Positions 41,156 to 41,177 of a stretch of 41,177 bases of DNA are shown here, piece after piece. Source of the DNA: Succinivibrionaceae bacterium UBA3769. Lineage in GTDB: Bacteria; Pseudomonadota; Gammaproteobacteria; Enterobacterales; Succinivibrionaceae. Numbering within the stretch: position 1 is the first letter of the stretch; each line of letters begins with the position of its first letter. The position numbers and the translations under genes were made by a program. Under the pieces are notes generated by a model, which ran no database searches, had not been told where the DNA came from, and was given only the letters and a program-made list of their open reading frames with translations. Location of the stretch: assembly GCA_002372325.1 (NCBI GenBank), contig DFFT01000048.1, positions 1 through 41,177 on the forward strand, given 5' to 3'.

Positions 41156-41177
41156 TGGAGCGAGAGACGGGAATCGA
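41156..41177 (-). tRNA. 3' end of a tRNA gene, probably tRNA-Gly (partial)
   Basis: Read on the minus strand the last 22 nt end in CCA preceded by discriminator T, an acceptor strand CTCTCGC, and the T-stem strand CCCGT with a TTCGATT loop. The 5' part lies beyond the window. A T discriminator is usual for glycine (and cysteine) tRNAs, and a GCGAGAG 5' acceptor strand fits glycine better. This is the likely integration site of the adjoining element. Confidence 0.75.

Overview
The window looks like a chromosomal segment of a host-associated, probably anaerobic or fermentative gammaproteobacterium of fairly high GC. Gene pairs and families typical of Gammaproteobacteria point there: rcsF next to trmO, yfbV next to pta, an Rsd-type anti-sigma domain, prfC followed by a TatD/YjjV protein, and serB beside a large PilZ protein. 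The pflA and pta genes fit mixed-acid fermentation. A Succinivibrionaceae-like member of the Aeromonadales is my best guess, but that is inference, not a search result.

Region 1 (1-8.4 kb, minus strand) is a dedicated peptide-export locus. An ECF-type sigma factor is followed by a HlyD-like adaptor, a C39-peptidase ABC transporter, a second ABC transporter with a long unusual N-terminus, and a membrane-anchored type-I periplasmic-binding protein. The three transport proteins match the architecture of the NHLM (nitrile-hydratase-leader microcin) export family. Downstream, behind a terminator and an ECF-like promoter, lies a 104-residue acidic protein. It carries a leader-like MSDHSLDRICAAG motif and a 22-residue charged tail, and is the best candidate for the exported peptide precursor. 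No modification enzyme is visible.

Region 2 (8.6-12.3 kb) holds a fusion of an Rsd anti-sigma70 domain to a PilZ domain, then radA and a membrane-anchored metallophosphoesterase on the other strand.

Region 3 (12.4-21.6 kb) is a secreted-protein block. Three small exported proteins, two of them clear paralogues with Pro/Gln-rich linkers, are divergent from two very large clostripain-like (C11) cysteine peptidases. The C-termini of the peptidases contain beta-rich modules resembling those of the small proteins.

Region 4 (21.9-37.3 kb) is housekeeping: prfA-prmC-kdsA, prfC, tatD, serB, a tandem-PilZ protein, pflA, yfbV, pta, a YfcH-like epimerase, trmO and rcsF. Several good terminators separate the units.

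Region 5 (37.3-41.2 kb) is a small decayed integrated element ending at the 3' end of a tRNA gene (probably tRNA-Gly) that runs off the window. It holds a HicB remnant, a NUDIX-like gene, a HigB-HigA/ImmA toxin-antitoxin pair with a well-defined promoter and paired operators, a frameshifted tyrosine integrase, and an array of short repeats between the integrase and the tRNA. The c-di-GMP theme (two unrelated PilZ proteins, one fused to Rsd) and the sigma-factor theme (ECF plus Rsd, divergently transcribed) are the most striking links between regions.
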